Source of the DNA: Nocardia sp. MH4
GTDB lineage: Bacteria > Actinomycetota > Actinomycetes > Mycobacteriales > Mycobacteriaceae
Length of the DNA: 64,000 nt
NCBI RefSeq assembly: GCF_019266065.1
Contig: NZ_LPNR01000093.1
Span: 1-64,000 of the forward strand
Direction of reading: 5' to 3'
Made by a program: the position numbers and the translations under genes
Shown: one piece after another, positions 27,067 to 36,537 of the stretch
How the letters are laid out: each line of letters opens with the position of its first letter
Numbering within the stretch: position 1 is the stretch's first letter
The notes under the pieces: model-generated
Databases searched by the model: none
The model's input: the letters and a program-made list of their open reading frames with translations, nothing else
Told to the model about the DNA's origin: nothing

Positions 27067-27938
27067 CCATCGCGAACCCCCGCACCGACAGCACTGTCCT
27101 GCGCACCACCTACCAGCGCTCCGTCGCGGCGTATTGGAACAACAATCCCAACGACGACCGGGTCAACACCAAACTGGGCGAGGTCGACGGTCTCTACCAC
27201 CACCACTACGGCATCGGCGCCCCCGACTGGTCGGTCATCGAGGGACCGGAATCGACCAGGCAGGACCGCATCGTGCGGGAACTGCACCGGCTCGAGACCG
27301 CCCAGGCCGACTACCTGCTCGACCATCTCGGTCCGATCCAGACCGCGGACCGCCTCGTCGACGGCGGCTCGGGCCGCGGCGGCACCAGTTTCATGGCGGC
27401 GGATCGCTTCGGCTGCCAGGTCGACGGGGTCTCCATCTCCGAGTACCAGGTGGGCTTCGCCAACGACCAGGCGGCGTCCCGCGGCGTCGGCGACCGGGTC
27501 CGGTTCCACTTCCGCAACATGCTCGACACCGGCTTCGCCGACGAATCGGTGCGCGGCATCTGGACCAACGAGACCACCATGTACGTCGACCTGTTCGATC
27601 TGTACGACGAGTTCAGCCGGCTGCTGGAACCCGGCGGCCGGTACGTGTGCATCACCGGCTGCTCCAACGACGTGACCGGGGGCCGCTCGGCCTCGGTCAG
27701 CTGGATCGACGCGCACTACGGCTGCATGATCCATCCGCGCAGCGAGTATTTCCGCGCCCTGTCCGACAACGGTCTGGTCCCCACCACCGTGGTCGACCTC
27801 ACGCCCGACACCATCCCCTACTGGGAGCTGCGCACTCATTCCGAGCTCGCCACCGGCGTCGAGCAGCCCTTCCTCACCGCCTACCGCGAGGGGAGCTTCC
27901 AGTACCTGATGATCGTCGCCGATAAGGTGGCCAGGTGA
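27063..27938 (+). CDS. Geranyl diphosphate 2-C-methyltransferase
   Basis: A 291-residue SAM-dependent enzyme that methylates GPP at C2 to give 2-methylgeranyl diphosphate, the substrate of the synthase just upstream. YQRSVAAYWNNNPNDDRVN and LGEVDGLYHHHYGIG are family signatures, and LVDGGSGRGGTSFMAADRFG is the SAM-binding motif. ATG overlaps the synthase stop (ATGA) behind AGGAGAGG. Together with the encapsulin this is the complete dedicated 2-MIB gene set. Confidence 0.95.
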   Translation: MTIANPRTDSTVLRTTYQRSVAAYWNNNPNDDRVNTKLGEVDGLYHHHYGIGAPDWSVIEGPESTRQDRIVRELHRLETAQADYLLDHLGPIQTADRLVDGGSGRGGTSFMAADRFGCQVDGVSISEYQVGFANDQAASRGVGDRVRFHFRNMLDTGFADESVRGIWTNETTMYVDLFDLYDEFSRLLEPGGRYVCITGCSNDVTGGRSASVSWIDAHYGCMIHPRSEYFRALSDNGLVPTTVVDLTPDTIPYWELRTHSELATGVEQPFLTAYREGSFQYLMIVADKVAR

Positions 27939-28504
27939 CCGAACAGCTCGCCGAACCGTCGACCGACCGCGAAGCCCTGCCCGTGGAGCTGGTCGACGAC
28001 GCGGGTGTGGCGATCGGAGCGTGCTCGGTGGCCGATGCTCATCGGCCACCGGGCACGCTCCACCGCGCCTTCTCGGTGCTGCTGTTCGATCGCCACGGCA
28101 ACGTGCTGATCCAGCAGCGCGCCGCGGTCAAGACTCGCTTCCCGCTGCAGTGGGCCAACACCTGCTGCGGGCACCCCGCGCCCGGTCAGCCGGTGCTCGA
28201 AGCCGCCGCCATCCGGTTGCGCGAGGAATTCGGCATGGCCGCCGAACTCACCGAGGTCGGCGCCTTCCGCTATCGCGCCGGCGACGAGACCACCGGCCGG
28301 GTCGAGCACGAGTACGACCACGTCCTGATCGGTGTGGCCGGTGAGGTGCCGCCGCAGCCCGACCCGGCCGAGGTCGCCACCTGGGCGTGGATCGCCCCGG
28401 GCAGCCTGCGGGCCGACCTCGCCGAACATCCGAGCCGGTACACGCCGTGGCTGGCCGAGGTGCTCGAGATCGCCGACCGGGCGCACGCCGCCGGCCAGGC
28501 CTAA
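27935..28504 (+). CDS. idi: Isopentenyl-diphosphate delta-isomerase, type I
   Basis: A 189-residue Nudix-fold isomerase that interconverts IPP and DMAPP. NTCCGHPAPGQ contains the catalytic Cys, AAAIRLREEFGM is the Nudix-like metal box and VEHEYDHVLIG holds the catalytic Glu pair region. GTG start overlaps the methyltransferase stop (GTGA), so it is the fourth gene of the 2-MIB operon. It would supply DMAPP for GPP synthesis, matching precursor supply to odorant production. Confidence 0.94.
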   Translation: MTEQLAEPSTDREALPVELVDDAGVAIGACSVADAHRPPGTLHRAFSVLLFDRHGNVLIQQRAAVKTRFPLQWANTCCGHPAPGQPVLEAAAIRLREEFGMAAELTEVGAFRYRAGDETTGRVEHEYDHVLIGVAGEVPPQPDPAEVATWAWIAPGSLRADLAEHPSRYTPWLAEVLEIADRAHAAGQA

Positions 28505-28568
28505 CCCCTCCCCTCCTTGCCGTTTGTCCGGCCAGGACGCTGTCCGCCTACTCCGAGGAGAAAGTTAG

Positions 28569-28610
28569 ATGCGCATATCTATATCTGCCAATGTTTTATG
28601 TTCTTGGTGA
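28569..28610 (+). CDS. Possible 13-codon leader peptide
   Basis: A perfect GAGGAG (28555-28560) lies eight bases before an ATG that opens a short frame encoding MRISISANVLCSW then TGA. Two ATA codons and a TTA are very rare in this genome, and the surrounding ~60 bp (28561-28620) is conspicuously AT-rich. It ends 85 bp before the next gene. It may be a regulatory upstream ORF; it could also be chance. Confidence 0.35.
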   Translation: MRISISANVLCSW

Positions 28611-28695
28611 AATCACAGGCTCGCCACAGTCGCCGACCAGGCCGGACGGGGACTCTGAACAGGGAACGGTTCCACCGACGGCGAGTGAGGTAGCG

Positions 28696-29049
28696 ATGGT
28701 CGAGGTCGAGATCAACGACGACACGGTGACGGTCCATGTACTCGGCGGGCATCGCCTGCTCGCCCTGCGCCAGCAGGTCGTAATCGACCGCGCCGCCATC
28801 ACCGGCATCCGCCCCGCCGAGGTCGACCTGCGCCCGCCGTGGGTCCGCGCCCCCGGCACCTTCATCCCCGGGGTGATCGCGGCCGGCGTCTATCGCGGCA
28901 AGGGCCGAAAAGAGTTCTGGGACACCACTTTCGGCGGCAGCGCCGTCCGCATCGACCTGGACGGACCCGACTTCACCCGCCTGGTCGTCGACGTCGACGA
29001 TCTCGATGCCGTGCTGGCGGAGCTCACCCCCGAAGCCATCGGGGTCTGA
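28696..29049 (+). CDS. Small PH-like domain protein, function unknown
   Basis: A 117-residue soluble protein. The pattern of short beta strands ending in an amphipathic helix (DDLDAVLAELTPEA) and the block GVYRGKGRKEFWD suggest a bacterial pleckstrin-homology-like fold; this is inference. GAGG lies six bases before the ATG. It is convergent with the racemase gene and separated from idi by 191 bp with its own AT-rich leader. Confidence 0.7.
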   Translation: MVEVEINDDTVTVHVLGGHRLLALRQQVVIDRAAITGIRPAEVDLRPPWVRAPGTFIPGVIAAGVYRGKGRKEFWDTTFGGSAVRIDLDGPDFTRLVVDVDDLDAVLAELTPEAIGV

Positions 29050-29057
29050 CCCGGCGC

Positions 29058-29786
29058 TCAGGAGCCGAACGACTCCAGCAGCCCGGTGTAGGTCTTCGGC
29101 GGCGGCGTGGCGAACTCTCCCCTGCCCGACTTGCGCAGGCCGAGCGTGACCAGTGACTGCACGGTCAGGGTCGCCGCCGCCACGCCGTCGATCACCGGGA
29201 CGCCGATCTCGGCGCTGATGTGCGCGCACAGGTCGGCCATCCCCGCGCAACCGAGCACGACCGCGTCGGATCCGTCGGCGGACACGGCGGTCCGGCACGC
29301 CTCGGTCACGATCTTGCGGGCGTCCGGGTCGGTGTCGAGCGCGAGCACGGGGAGCTCGCAGGCGTGGATGCCGAGGCAGAACCGCTGCATGCCATAGCGT
29401 TCGGCCAGATCCGCGGCCCGGCCGAGGGTGCGGCCGAGGGTCGTCACCACACTGAACCCGCGGCCGAGGTGGCTCGCGGTGTGCATCGCCGCCTCCGCGA
29501 TCCCGATCACGGGGCCCGCCGCCAGTTCCCTGGCCGCGTCCAGCCCCGGATCACCGAAGCAGGCGATGACGTAGCCGTCCACGCCGTCGGCTTCGCCGCG
29601 CCGGATCGCCGCGAGGAGCCCGGGCACGCTCATCGCCTCGTCGTAGTGACTCTCGATGGAGGCCGGACCGGTCTCGGAGGTGACCGCGTCGAGCAGCGTG
29701 CCCGGGCCCACGACGGCCAGGGCGCACTGCTCGATCGTCTCGGTCATCGCTCGCGTGGTGTTCGGGTTGACGACCCGGATCCGCAT
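29058..29786 (-). CDS. Asp/Glu/hydantoin racemase family protein
   Basis: A 242-residue enzyme of the hydantoin/allantoin racemase group. VVNPNTTRAMTETIE is the N-terminal signature and the two acid/base cysteines lie in IACFGDPGLD and VVLGCAGMADL. It probably interconverts enantiomers of a 5-substituted hydantoin or allantoin. The ATG shares one base with the stop of the NCS1 permease upstream (TGATG), so uptake and racemisation are coupled. No hydantoinase gene is in view. Confidence 0.88.
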   Translation of the reverse strand: MRIRVVNPNTTRAMTETIEQCALAVVGPGTLLDAVTSETGPASIESHYDEAMSVPGLLAAIRRGEADGVDGYVIACFGDPGLDAARELAAGPVIGIAEAAMHTASHLGRGFSVVTTLGRTLGRAADLAERYGMQRFCLGIHACELPVLALDTDPDARKIVTEACRTAVSADGSDAVVLGCAGMADLCAHISAEIGVPVIDGVAAATLTVQSLVTLGLRKSGRGEFATPPPKTYTGLLESFGS

Positions 29787-31276
29787 CAGGCACCGACCTC
29801 CTGGGCGGCCGCCGCGCGCTTGCCCGCGGTCAGCGCGTAGTAGGTGAGGAAGCCGAGACCGCAGCCGATGAACCAGCTGTACTGGGCGGCGGTGTGCATG
29901 CCGGGCAGGCTGTTGGCCAGCACCGGGAACACCGCGACGAGGGCGCCGACGGCGGTCGCGACGACCGCGGCCGGGTGATAGCCCTTGTGATACCAGTAGG
30001 TCCCCTGCTCGGACATGGTGAACAGATCGTCGACGATCACCTTCTGCTTGCGCACCAGGTAGTAGTCGCAGATCAGCACGCCGAACAGCGGGCCGATGAA
30101 AGCGCCGAGCACTTCGAGCGTGTAATGGATGACATCGGGATTGTTGTACAGATTCCACGGCGTGATGAGCACCGAACCGACCGCGGCGATCATGCCGCCC
30201 GCGCGCCAGCTGATCCGCTGCGGGCTCACATTCGAGAAATCGAACGCGGGCGAGATGAAGTTCGCGACGATATTGATGCCGATGGTGGCGATGGTGAAGG
30301 TGAGCGCACCGAGCACGATCGCGAAGGTGGAGTCGATCTTGGCGACGGTGGCGACGGGATCGGTGATCAATTCACCGTAGACCGGCACCGTCAGCGACGC
30401 GGTGATCACGACCAGCAACGAGAACACCAGGAAATTCACCGGCAGGCCGAGCAGATTGCCGGTCTTCACGGCCTGGAAACTCTTGCCGTAGCGGGAGAAG
30501 TCACCGAAATTCAGCATCGGCCCGGAGAAGTAGGACACCACCAGCGCGATCGCGCCGAGCATCACCGGCACCGATGCCCAGCCCGTGTAGGTCACCTCGC
30601 CCAGGTTCAGGTCGATCGCGCCCCAGCCGGCTTTCGCGATGAGATATCCGCACAGCACGAACATCACGACATACACAGCAGGACCACAGAAGTCGATGAA
30701 CTTGCGGATCGCATCCATGCCGCGCCAGAACACGCACGCCTGCACCACCCAGAGCAGCAGGTAGCTACCCCAGCCGAGCAGCGACAAGCCCAGGAACCCG
30801 TAGTCGGCGGTGACGGCGTACGGCGCCAATCCCGGAAACAGTTTCACCAGTACGACATCCAGCGCCGCCGAAGCGAGGAAGGTCTGGATCCCGTACCAGG
30901 CGACCGCGATCAACCCGCGGATGATCGCCGGGATATTCGCGCCGAGCACCCCGAAAGCGCTGCGGCAGATCACCGGATAGGGCACGCCGGTCACCTGACT
31001 CGGCTTGGCCACCAGATTGCAGAAGAAATAGACGATGGTGATACCGATGAGCAAGGCCGCCAGCACCTGCCAGCTGGCCAGGCCGAGTGCGAAAAGGCTA
31101 CCGGCCGTGACATATCCGCCGACGCTGTGCACATCCGACATCCAGAACGCGAAGATGTTGTAGGTGCCCCAGCTCTGCGTGCGCAGCGGCGCCAGATCCT
31201 CGTTGGTCAGCCGGGGATCGTAGGCGGGTGGATCGCCGGCGGGTACGCCCGCCGAGGAGGTGATGGTATCGGTCAT
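29786..31276 (-). CDS. NCS1 family nucleobase/hydantoin:cation symporter
   Basis: A 496-residue, 12-helix permease of the nucleobase-cation-symport-1 family. LAPLRTQSWGTYNIFAFWMSDVHSV is the conserved N-terminal block, with GTYNIF in helix 1 as in Mhp1 and allantoin permeases. The coupled racemase favours a hydantoin or allantoin substrate over cytosine or uracil. ATG at 31276 is behind GGATGGGAAC. Preceded on the same strand by a GntR regulator. Confidence 0.9.
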   Translation of the reverse strand: MTDTITSSAGVPAGDPPAYDPRLTNEDLAPLRTQSWGTYNIFAFWMSDVHSVGGYVTAGSLFALGLASWQVLAALLIGITIVYFFCNLVAKPSQVTGVPYPVICRSAFGVLGANIPAIIRGLIAVAWYGIQTFLASAALDVVLVKLFPGLAPYAVTADYGFLGLSLLGWGSYLLLWVVQACVFWRGMDAIRKFIDFCGPAVYVVMFVLCGYLIAKAGWGAIDLNLGEVTYTGWASVPVMLGAIALVVSYFSGPMLNFGDFSRYGKSFQAVKTGNLLGLPVNFLVFSLLVVITASLTVPVYGELITDPVATVAKIDSTFAIVLGALTFTIATIGINIVANFISPAFDFSNVSPQRISWRAGGMIAAVGSVLITPWNLYNNPDVIHYTLEVLGAFIGPLFGVLICDYYLVRKQKVIVDDLFTMSEQGTYWYHKGYHPAAVVATAVGALVAVFPVLANSLPGMHTAAQYSWFIGCGLGFLTYYALTAGKRAAAAQEVGA

Positions 31277-31359
31277 GGTCGTTCCCATCCGAAGGGTGAA
31301 TCTGCTTCGCTGACGGTAAGTATCAGCAGTTGCCCTTCGGTTTCCCGACAATTTCCCGG

Positions 31360-32082
31360 CTATTGCACGGAAGATATATCTTCGGGCGCGAGCAATCCGG
31401 TATCGGTGGGCAGAGTCGCGATCACCGATTCCAGGCGCCGATGGTGTTCGTCGGCGACCGCGAGCAGCCGCTCGACATCGCGGGCCAGGAACGCGTCGAG
31501 CATCGCGATGTGGTCGGAGTGCAATCGCTCCCGGTCACACCGATCGATGTGGACCATGGATTGCACGGGTTCGGTGACGTTCCAGGCGGCTTCGAGCATG
31601 TGCAGCAGCCGGAACATCCGCGACGGGCGGGTCAGCGCGACATGAAAGCTGCGCGACTGGCGCTGATAGGTCTCCGGGTCGTCGTCGAGGATCGCGCGCT
31701 CGAGGAGTTCGTTCACCGCGAGCAGATGCGCGCGTTCGGCCTCGCCGGCGTTGGTCGCCGCGGCCGCGAGCGAGGCGGTTTCCAAGGTGTCGCGCACGAT
31801 GTACATCTCACGCAATTCCCGGGGCGTGAGCTGGGCCACTTGGTAGCCGCGCTGCGGGCGATGGGTGACCAGCCCCTCCCCGATCAGCGTCTTGAGCGCC
31901 TCGCGCACGGGGATGTGGCTCACGCCGAACAGCACGGCCACCTCACGCAGCGGAATCACGGTGGTCGGTGGCACGGCGCCGTCGAGGATCACCCGGCGCA
32001 GTTCGCCGAGGATCACCTGGGGGCGGCCGGGCTCGTCCACCACGAGCCTCGCGAGCAGCGCCGATCGTCTTCTCGGGGGCAT
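31360..32082 (-). CDS. GntR family regulator (FCD/FadR subgroup)
   Basis: A 240-residue regulator. The winged HTH lies at residues ~20-80 (REVAVLFGVSHIPVREALKTLIGEGLV) and the all-helical FCD ligand domain follows (FHVALTRPSRMFRLLHMLEAAW with metal-binding His/Asp pattern). It lies 83 bp upstream of the NCS1 permease on the same strand and probably controls uptake and racemisation. A GTG two codons upstream is an alternative start; neither has a strong ribosome site. Confidence 0.88.
   Translation of the reverse strand: MPPRRRSALLARLVVDEPGRPQVILGELRRVILDGAVPPTTVIPLREVAVLFGVSHIPVREALKTLIGEGLVTHRPQRGYQVAQLTPRELREMYIVRDTLETASLAAAATNAGEAERAHLLAVNELLERAILDDDPETYQRQSRSFHVALTRPSRMFRLLHMLEAAWNVTEPVQSMVHIDRCDRERLHSDHIAMLDAFLARDVERLLAVADEHHRRLESVIATLPTDTGLLAPEDISSVQ
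31370..31383. promoter_or_regulatory. Perfect palindrome near the 3' end of the GntR gene
   Basis: GAAGATATATCTTC is a 14-bp perfect palindrome, AT-rich against its surroundings. It sits about 95 bp upstream of the NCS1 permease ATG, inside the last codons of the regulator. It could be an operator for the permease-racemase pair; chance or coding constraint is possible. Confidence 0.3.
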
Positions 32083-32188
32083 ACCCACATGCTATGGACG
32101 ATGTATTGCGAGCGCTGTCCGCTATGTGACGGTCAGGAAACGATCACCGTACCGACCGGTCCTGTGTGCGGGGTGGCATGCTCGAACG

Positions 32189-33358
32189 ATGGGAGTTTCG
32201 ACAACGCAGTCGGTGGATCGCCGTTTCGTCAGCCTGGTCGCGATGTTCGACCGCCTCTTCCGCAAACCGTCGCACGGCGGCGGCGCGCTGTGCGTGTACC
32301 TGCACGGCGAGCCGGTCGTCGACGTCTGGGCGGGGTACGCGAGTCCCGGGGTGCCGTGGGCGTCGGACACGGTCGCGCTGGCCTTCTCCACCGGAAAAGG
32401 CGTCGCCTCCACCGTGATCCATCAGCTCGCCGAGCGCGGCCACCTCGGCTACGACACCGCGGTGGCCGAGTACTGGCCCGAGTTCGCGGCGGCGGGCAAG
32501 GAACACATCACGGTGCGCGACGTGCTCACCCACCGCGCCGGCCTGCATCGGCTGCGCGGCCTGCTGCCCGGGCCCGTGGAACGCTTCCTCGACGACGAGG
32601 CCGTCACCGCCGCGCTGGCCGCGGCCACTCCCGATCCCCGGCACCGGGTCACCAGCGGCTATCACGGGATCAGCTACGGACATCTGGCCGCCGAACTGGT
32701 GCGCCGGGTGACCGGACGCGAATTCGTCGACGTGGTCCGGACCGAACTCGCCGAACCCCTCGGCGCCGAGGAGCTCTGGTTCCGGGTACCGACGGAGCAG
32801 CGTCACCGCATCGCCACCACCTTTCCGCGCTTGCGGGCCGCGGGCATGGACTGGGACCGGGGTTCGGATCTGCTCACCCGCACCAGATACGCGGCGGCCG
32901 CGGAGACCACCCCGCGCGGGTTCGCCGACCTCATCGTCGATCCGCGCGTGCACGACTCGGTCATGCCCGGGGTCAACGGTGTGTTCTCGGCGCGCGCGCT
33001 GGCCCGGGTCTACGCGGCGCTGGCGCACGACGGCGAACTCGACGGCACCCGCATCCTGGAACCGGGGTCGATCCGCCGCTTCGCCACCCGCCAGGTCTTC
33101 ACTCCCGATTACGTGCTGGCCTTCCGCATTCCGTGGGCCCTCGGATTCCACGGAGTCCCGATGAAACCGTCCAAGGCCGAACCGATCTCGGCCTTCGGCC
33201 ACTTCGGCCTCGGCGGCTCCGGCGCCTTCGCCGACCCCGAGACCGGGATGTCGCTGGCCTTCGTCACCAACCGGCTCGGCGGCAAACTCACGCCCCTCGG
33301 CGACGCCCGGCTCACCCGCCTCGGCACCATGGCCCACAACATCGCCAAGGCCGCCTAG
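32189..33358 (+). CDS. Serine hydrolase, class C beta-lactamase/EstB esterase family
   Basis: A 389-residue penicillin-binding-fold hydrolase. FSTGKGV (Ser67-x-x-Lys70) supplies the nucleophile and general base, and the tyrosine motif is in GISYGHLAAEL. FGHFGLGGSGAFADPE near the C terminus corresponds to the third motif. No signal peptide is visible, so it is likely a cytoplasmic or cell-associated esterase rather than a true beta-lactamase. Divergent from the GntR gene; ribosome site is weak. Confidence 0.88.
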   Translation: MGVSTTQSVDRRFVSLVAMFDRLFRKPSHGGGALCVYLHGEPVVDVWAGYASPGVPWASDTVALAFSTGKGVASTVIHQLAERGHLGYDTAVAEYWPEFAAAGKEHITVRDVLTHRAGLHRLRGLLPGPVERFLDDEAVTAALAAATPDPRHRVTSGYHGISYGHLAAELVRRVTGREFVDVVRTELAEPLGAEELWFRVPTEQRHRIATTFPRLRAAGMDWDRGSDLLTRTRYAAAAETTPRGFADLIVDPRVHDSVMPGVNGVFSARALARVYAALAHDGELDGTRILEPGSIRRFATRQVFTPDYVLAFRIPWALGFHGVPMKPSKAEPISAFGHFGLGGSGAFADPETGMSLAFVTNRLGGKLTPLGDARLTRLGTMAHNIAKAA

Positions 33359-33426
33359 CCGTCATCGCCATCGCCACCGGCGCGTGGTGATCACCGGTCC
33401 CCACGCCCGGCTGGCACGATGTGGCC

Positions 33427-34644
33427 ATGGAGACCGTCGGACTCGAGCGGATCGAGGCGGCCGCGCGGCTGTTGGCGCCGGTGATCCGGCGCACGCCGAC
33501 CGTGGGGTCGCGGGTGCTGTCGGAACGGGTCGGTGCGCAGGTGCTGCTCAAATGCGAGAACCTGCAGCGCACCGGCTCGTTCAAGCCGCGTGGCGCCTAC
33601 AACCGGATCGCGAATCTCCCGGCGGCCGAGCGGGCGCGCGGGGTGGTGGCGGCCAGCGCGGGCAATCACGCGCAGGGTGTCGCGTGGTCGGCCGCCGAGC
33701 TCGGCATCACCTCGACGGTGTTCATGCCGATCGGCGCGTCACTGCCCAAACTGGTGGCGACCCGCGCCTACGGCGCCGAGGTGCATCAGGTGGGCGACAC
33801 CATCGACGAATCCCTGCTCGCCGCACAGGAATTCGCCGAGCGGACGGGTGCGACGCTGATCCACCCGTTCGATCATCCCGATATCGTGGCCGGTCAGGCG
33901 ACGGTGGCGCTGGAGATCCTCGAGCAGGTGCCCGACGTCGGCACCGTCGTCGTACCGACCGGCGGTGGCGGCCTGCTCGCCGGTGTGGTGGTGGCGCTGC
34001 ACGCGCTCGCGCCGCGGGTCACGGTGATCGGGGTGCAGGCGGCAGAGGCCGCGGCCTGGCCCGATTCCCTGGCGGCGGGCAAGCCGGTCCGGGTGCCGCG
34101 CATGGCGACGATGGCCGACGGCATCGCGGTCGGCTTGCCCGGCGCGGTGCCGTTCGCGCACGTCGCGGAGCTGGTTGGCGAAATCGTGACCGTCGACGAG
34201 GACGCGCTGTCGAAGGCGCTGCTGCTGTGCCTGGAACGGGCCAAGCTCATCGTCGAACCGGCGGGCGCGGCGGGTGTGGCCGCGCTGCTGTCCCCGCTGC
34301 GCGACCGCGCGCTGCCCGGCCCGGTGGTGACCATCCTGTCCGGCGGCAATATCGATCCGCTGCTGCTCACCCGGGTGATCGGGCACGGCCTCAGCGCGGC
34401 GGGCCGCTACCTGGCGATGCGAGTGACCATCGCCGATCGGCCGGGCGCGCTGTCGGCATTGCTCGGGGTGGTCGGGCGCGCCGGGGCGAGCGTGGTCGAC
34501 ATCGTCCACTCACGCACCGGGATGTGGCTCGAGGTCGACGAGGTGGAGGTCTCGCTCACCGTCGAGACGCGCGGCCCCGCCCACCGCGACGACGTCCTGG
34601 AGGCGTTGCGCGACGCGGGATTCCGGGTCCGCGCGGAGCTGTAG
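33427..34644 (+). CDS. ilvA: Threonine ammonia-lyase
   Basis: A 405-residue PLP enzyme deaminating threonine (and serine) to 2-oxobutyrate. QRTGSFKPRGAYNR (Lys53 for PLP), SAGNHAQGVAW and the glycine loop PTGGGGLLAG are diagnostic. The C-terminal ~75 residues (MRVTIADRPGALSALLGVVGRAGAS) form a single ACT-type domain, as in the shorter catabolic-type enzymes rather than the long biosynthetic IlvA. A GTG lies two codons upstream. Convergent with the SMR transporter. Confidence 0.93.
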   Translation: METVGLERIEAAARLLAPVIRRTPTVGSRVLSERVGAQVLLKCENLQRTGSFKPRGAYNRIANLPAAERARGVVAASAGNHAQGVAWSAAELGITSTVFMPIGASLPKLVATRAYGAEVHQVGDTIDESLLAAQEFAERTGATLIHPFDHPDIVAGQATVALEILEQVPDVGTVVVPTGGGGLLAGVVVALHALAPRVTVIGVQAAEAAAWPDSLAAGKPVRVPRMATMADGIAVGLPGAVPFAHVAELVGEIVTVDEDALSKALLLCLERAKLIVEPAGAAGVAALLSPLRDRALPGPVVTILSGGNIDPLLLTRVIGHGLSAAGRYLAMRVTIADRPGALSALLGVVGRAGASVVDIVHSRTGMWLEVDEVEVSLTVETRGPAHRDDVLEALRDAGFRVRAEL

Positions 34645-34654
34645 CGCACCGACG

Positions 34655-34978
34655 TCAGTGCGCGCCACCGAGTTCCAGCGCGAGCACACCGAGAATCACC
34701 AGCCCGATCCCGCCGACCTGCACCAGGGTCAGCCGCTCCCCCAGCAACAGCACCCCGATCAGCGCGATCGCCGCGACACCCACCGCCGACCAGATCCCGT
34801 ACGCCACCCCGATCGCCATGCCCCGCTTCAGCGCCTGGGACAGGAAGTAGAACGCGGTGGCGTAGCCGATGACCACGACGATGGAGGGAACGAGCTTGGT
34901 GAAACCTTCCGAGAGCTTCAGCGACACCGTCGCGGTGACTTCGGAGGCGATGGCCAGTGCCAGCAGGACCAGGGTCAT
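34655..34978 (-). CDS. Small multidrug resistance (SMR) family transporter
   Basis: A 107-residue, four-helix protein of the EmrE/QacE type. The essential membrane glutamate is Glu13 in LALAIASEVTATVSLK. GVAYGIWSAVGVAAIALIGVLLLGE and the Gly-rich last helix match the family. It should exchange a hydrophobic cation for protons as an antiparallel dimer. It follows argH on the same strand with a GC palindrome between. Confidence 0.9.
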   Translation of the reverse strand: MTLVLLALAIASEVTATVSLKLSEGFTKLVPSIVVVIGYATAFYFLSQALKRGMAIGVAYGIWSAVGVAAIALIGVLLLGERLTLVQVGGIGLVILGVLALELGGAH

Positions 34979-34990
34979 GGCCGCAGGGTA

Positions 34991-35006
34991 ACCGCCGCGC
35001 GGCGGT
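34991..35006 (-). terminator. GC palindrome between argH and the SMR gene
   Basis: ACCGCCGCGCGGCGGT is a 16-bp perfect palindrome 13 bp past the argH stop. It may act as a weak terminator of the argGH transcript. It also lies just before the SMR ATG, so readthrough into that gene cannot be excluded. Confidence 0.35.
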
Positions 35007-35019
35007 GACACGCCCGCGG

Positions 35020-36519
<1,500 letters not shown>

Positions 36520-36537
36520 CTACGACGTGCTCTCGTA

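Noticed and set aside
32189..33358. Beta-lactamase resistance gene
   Set aside because: It has the SxxK fold but no signal peptide and closer resemblance to EstB-type esterases.
34979..35019. Guanidine riboswitch ahead of the SMR gene
   Set aside because: Only 41 bp lie between argH and the SMR start, holding one GC palindrome without the paired ACGR loops of mini-ykkC.
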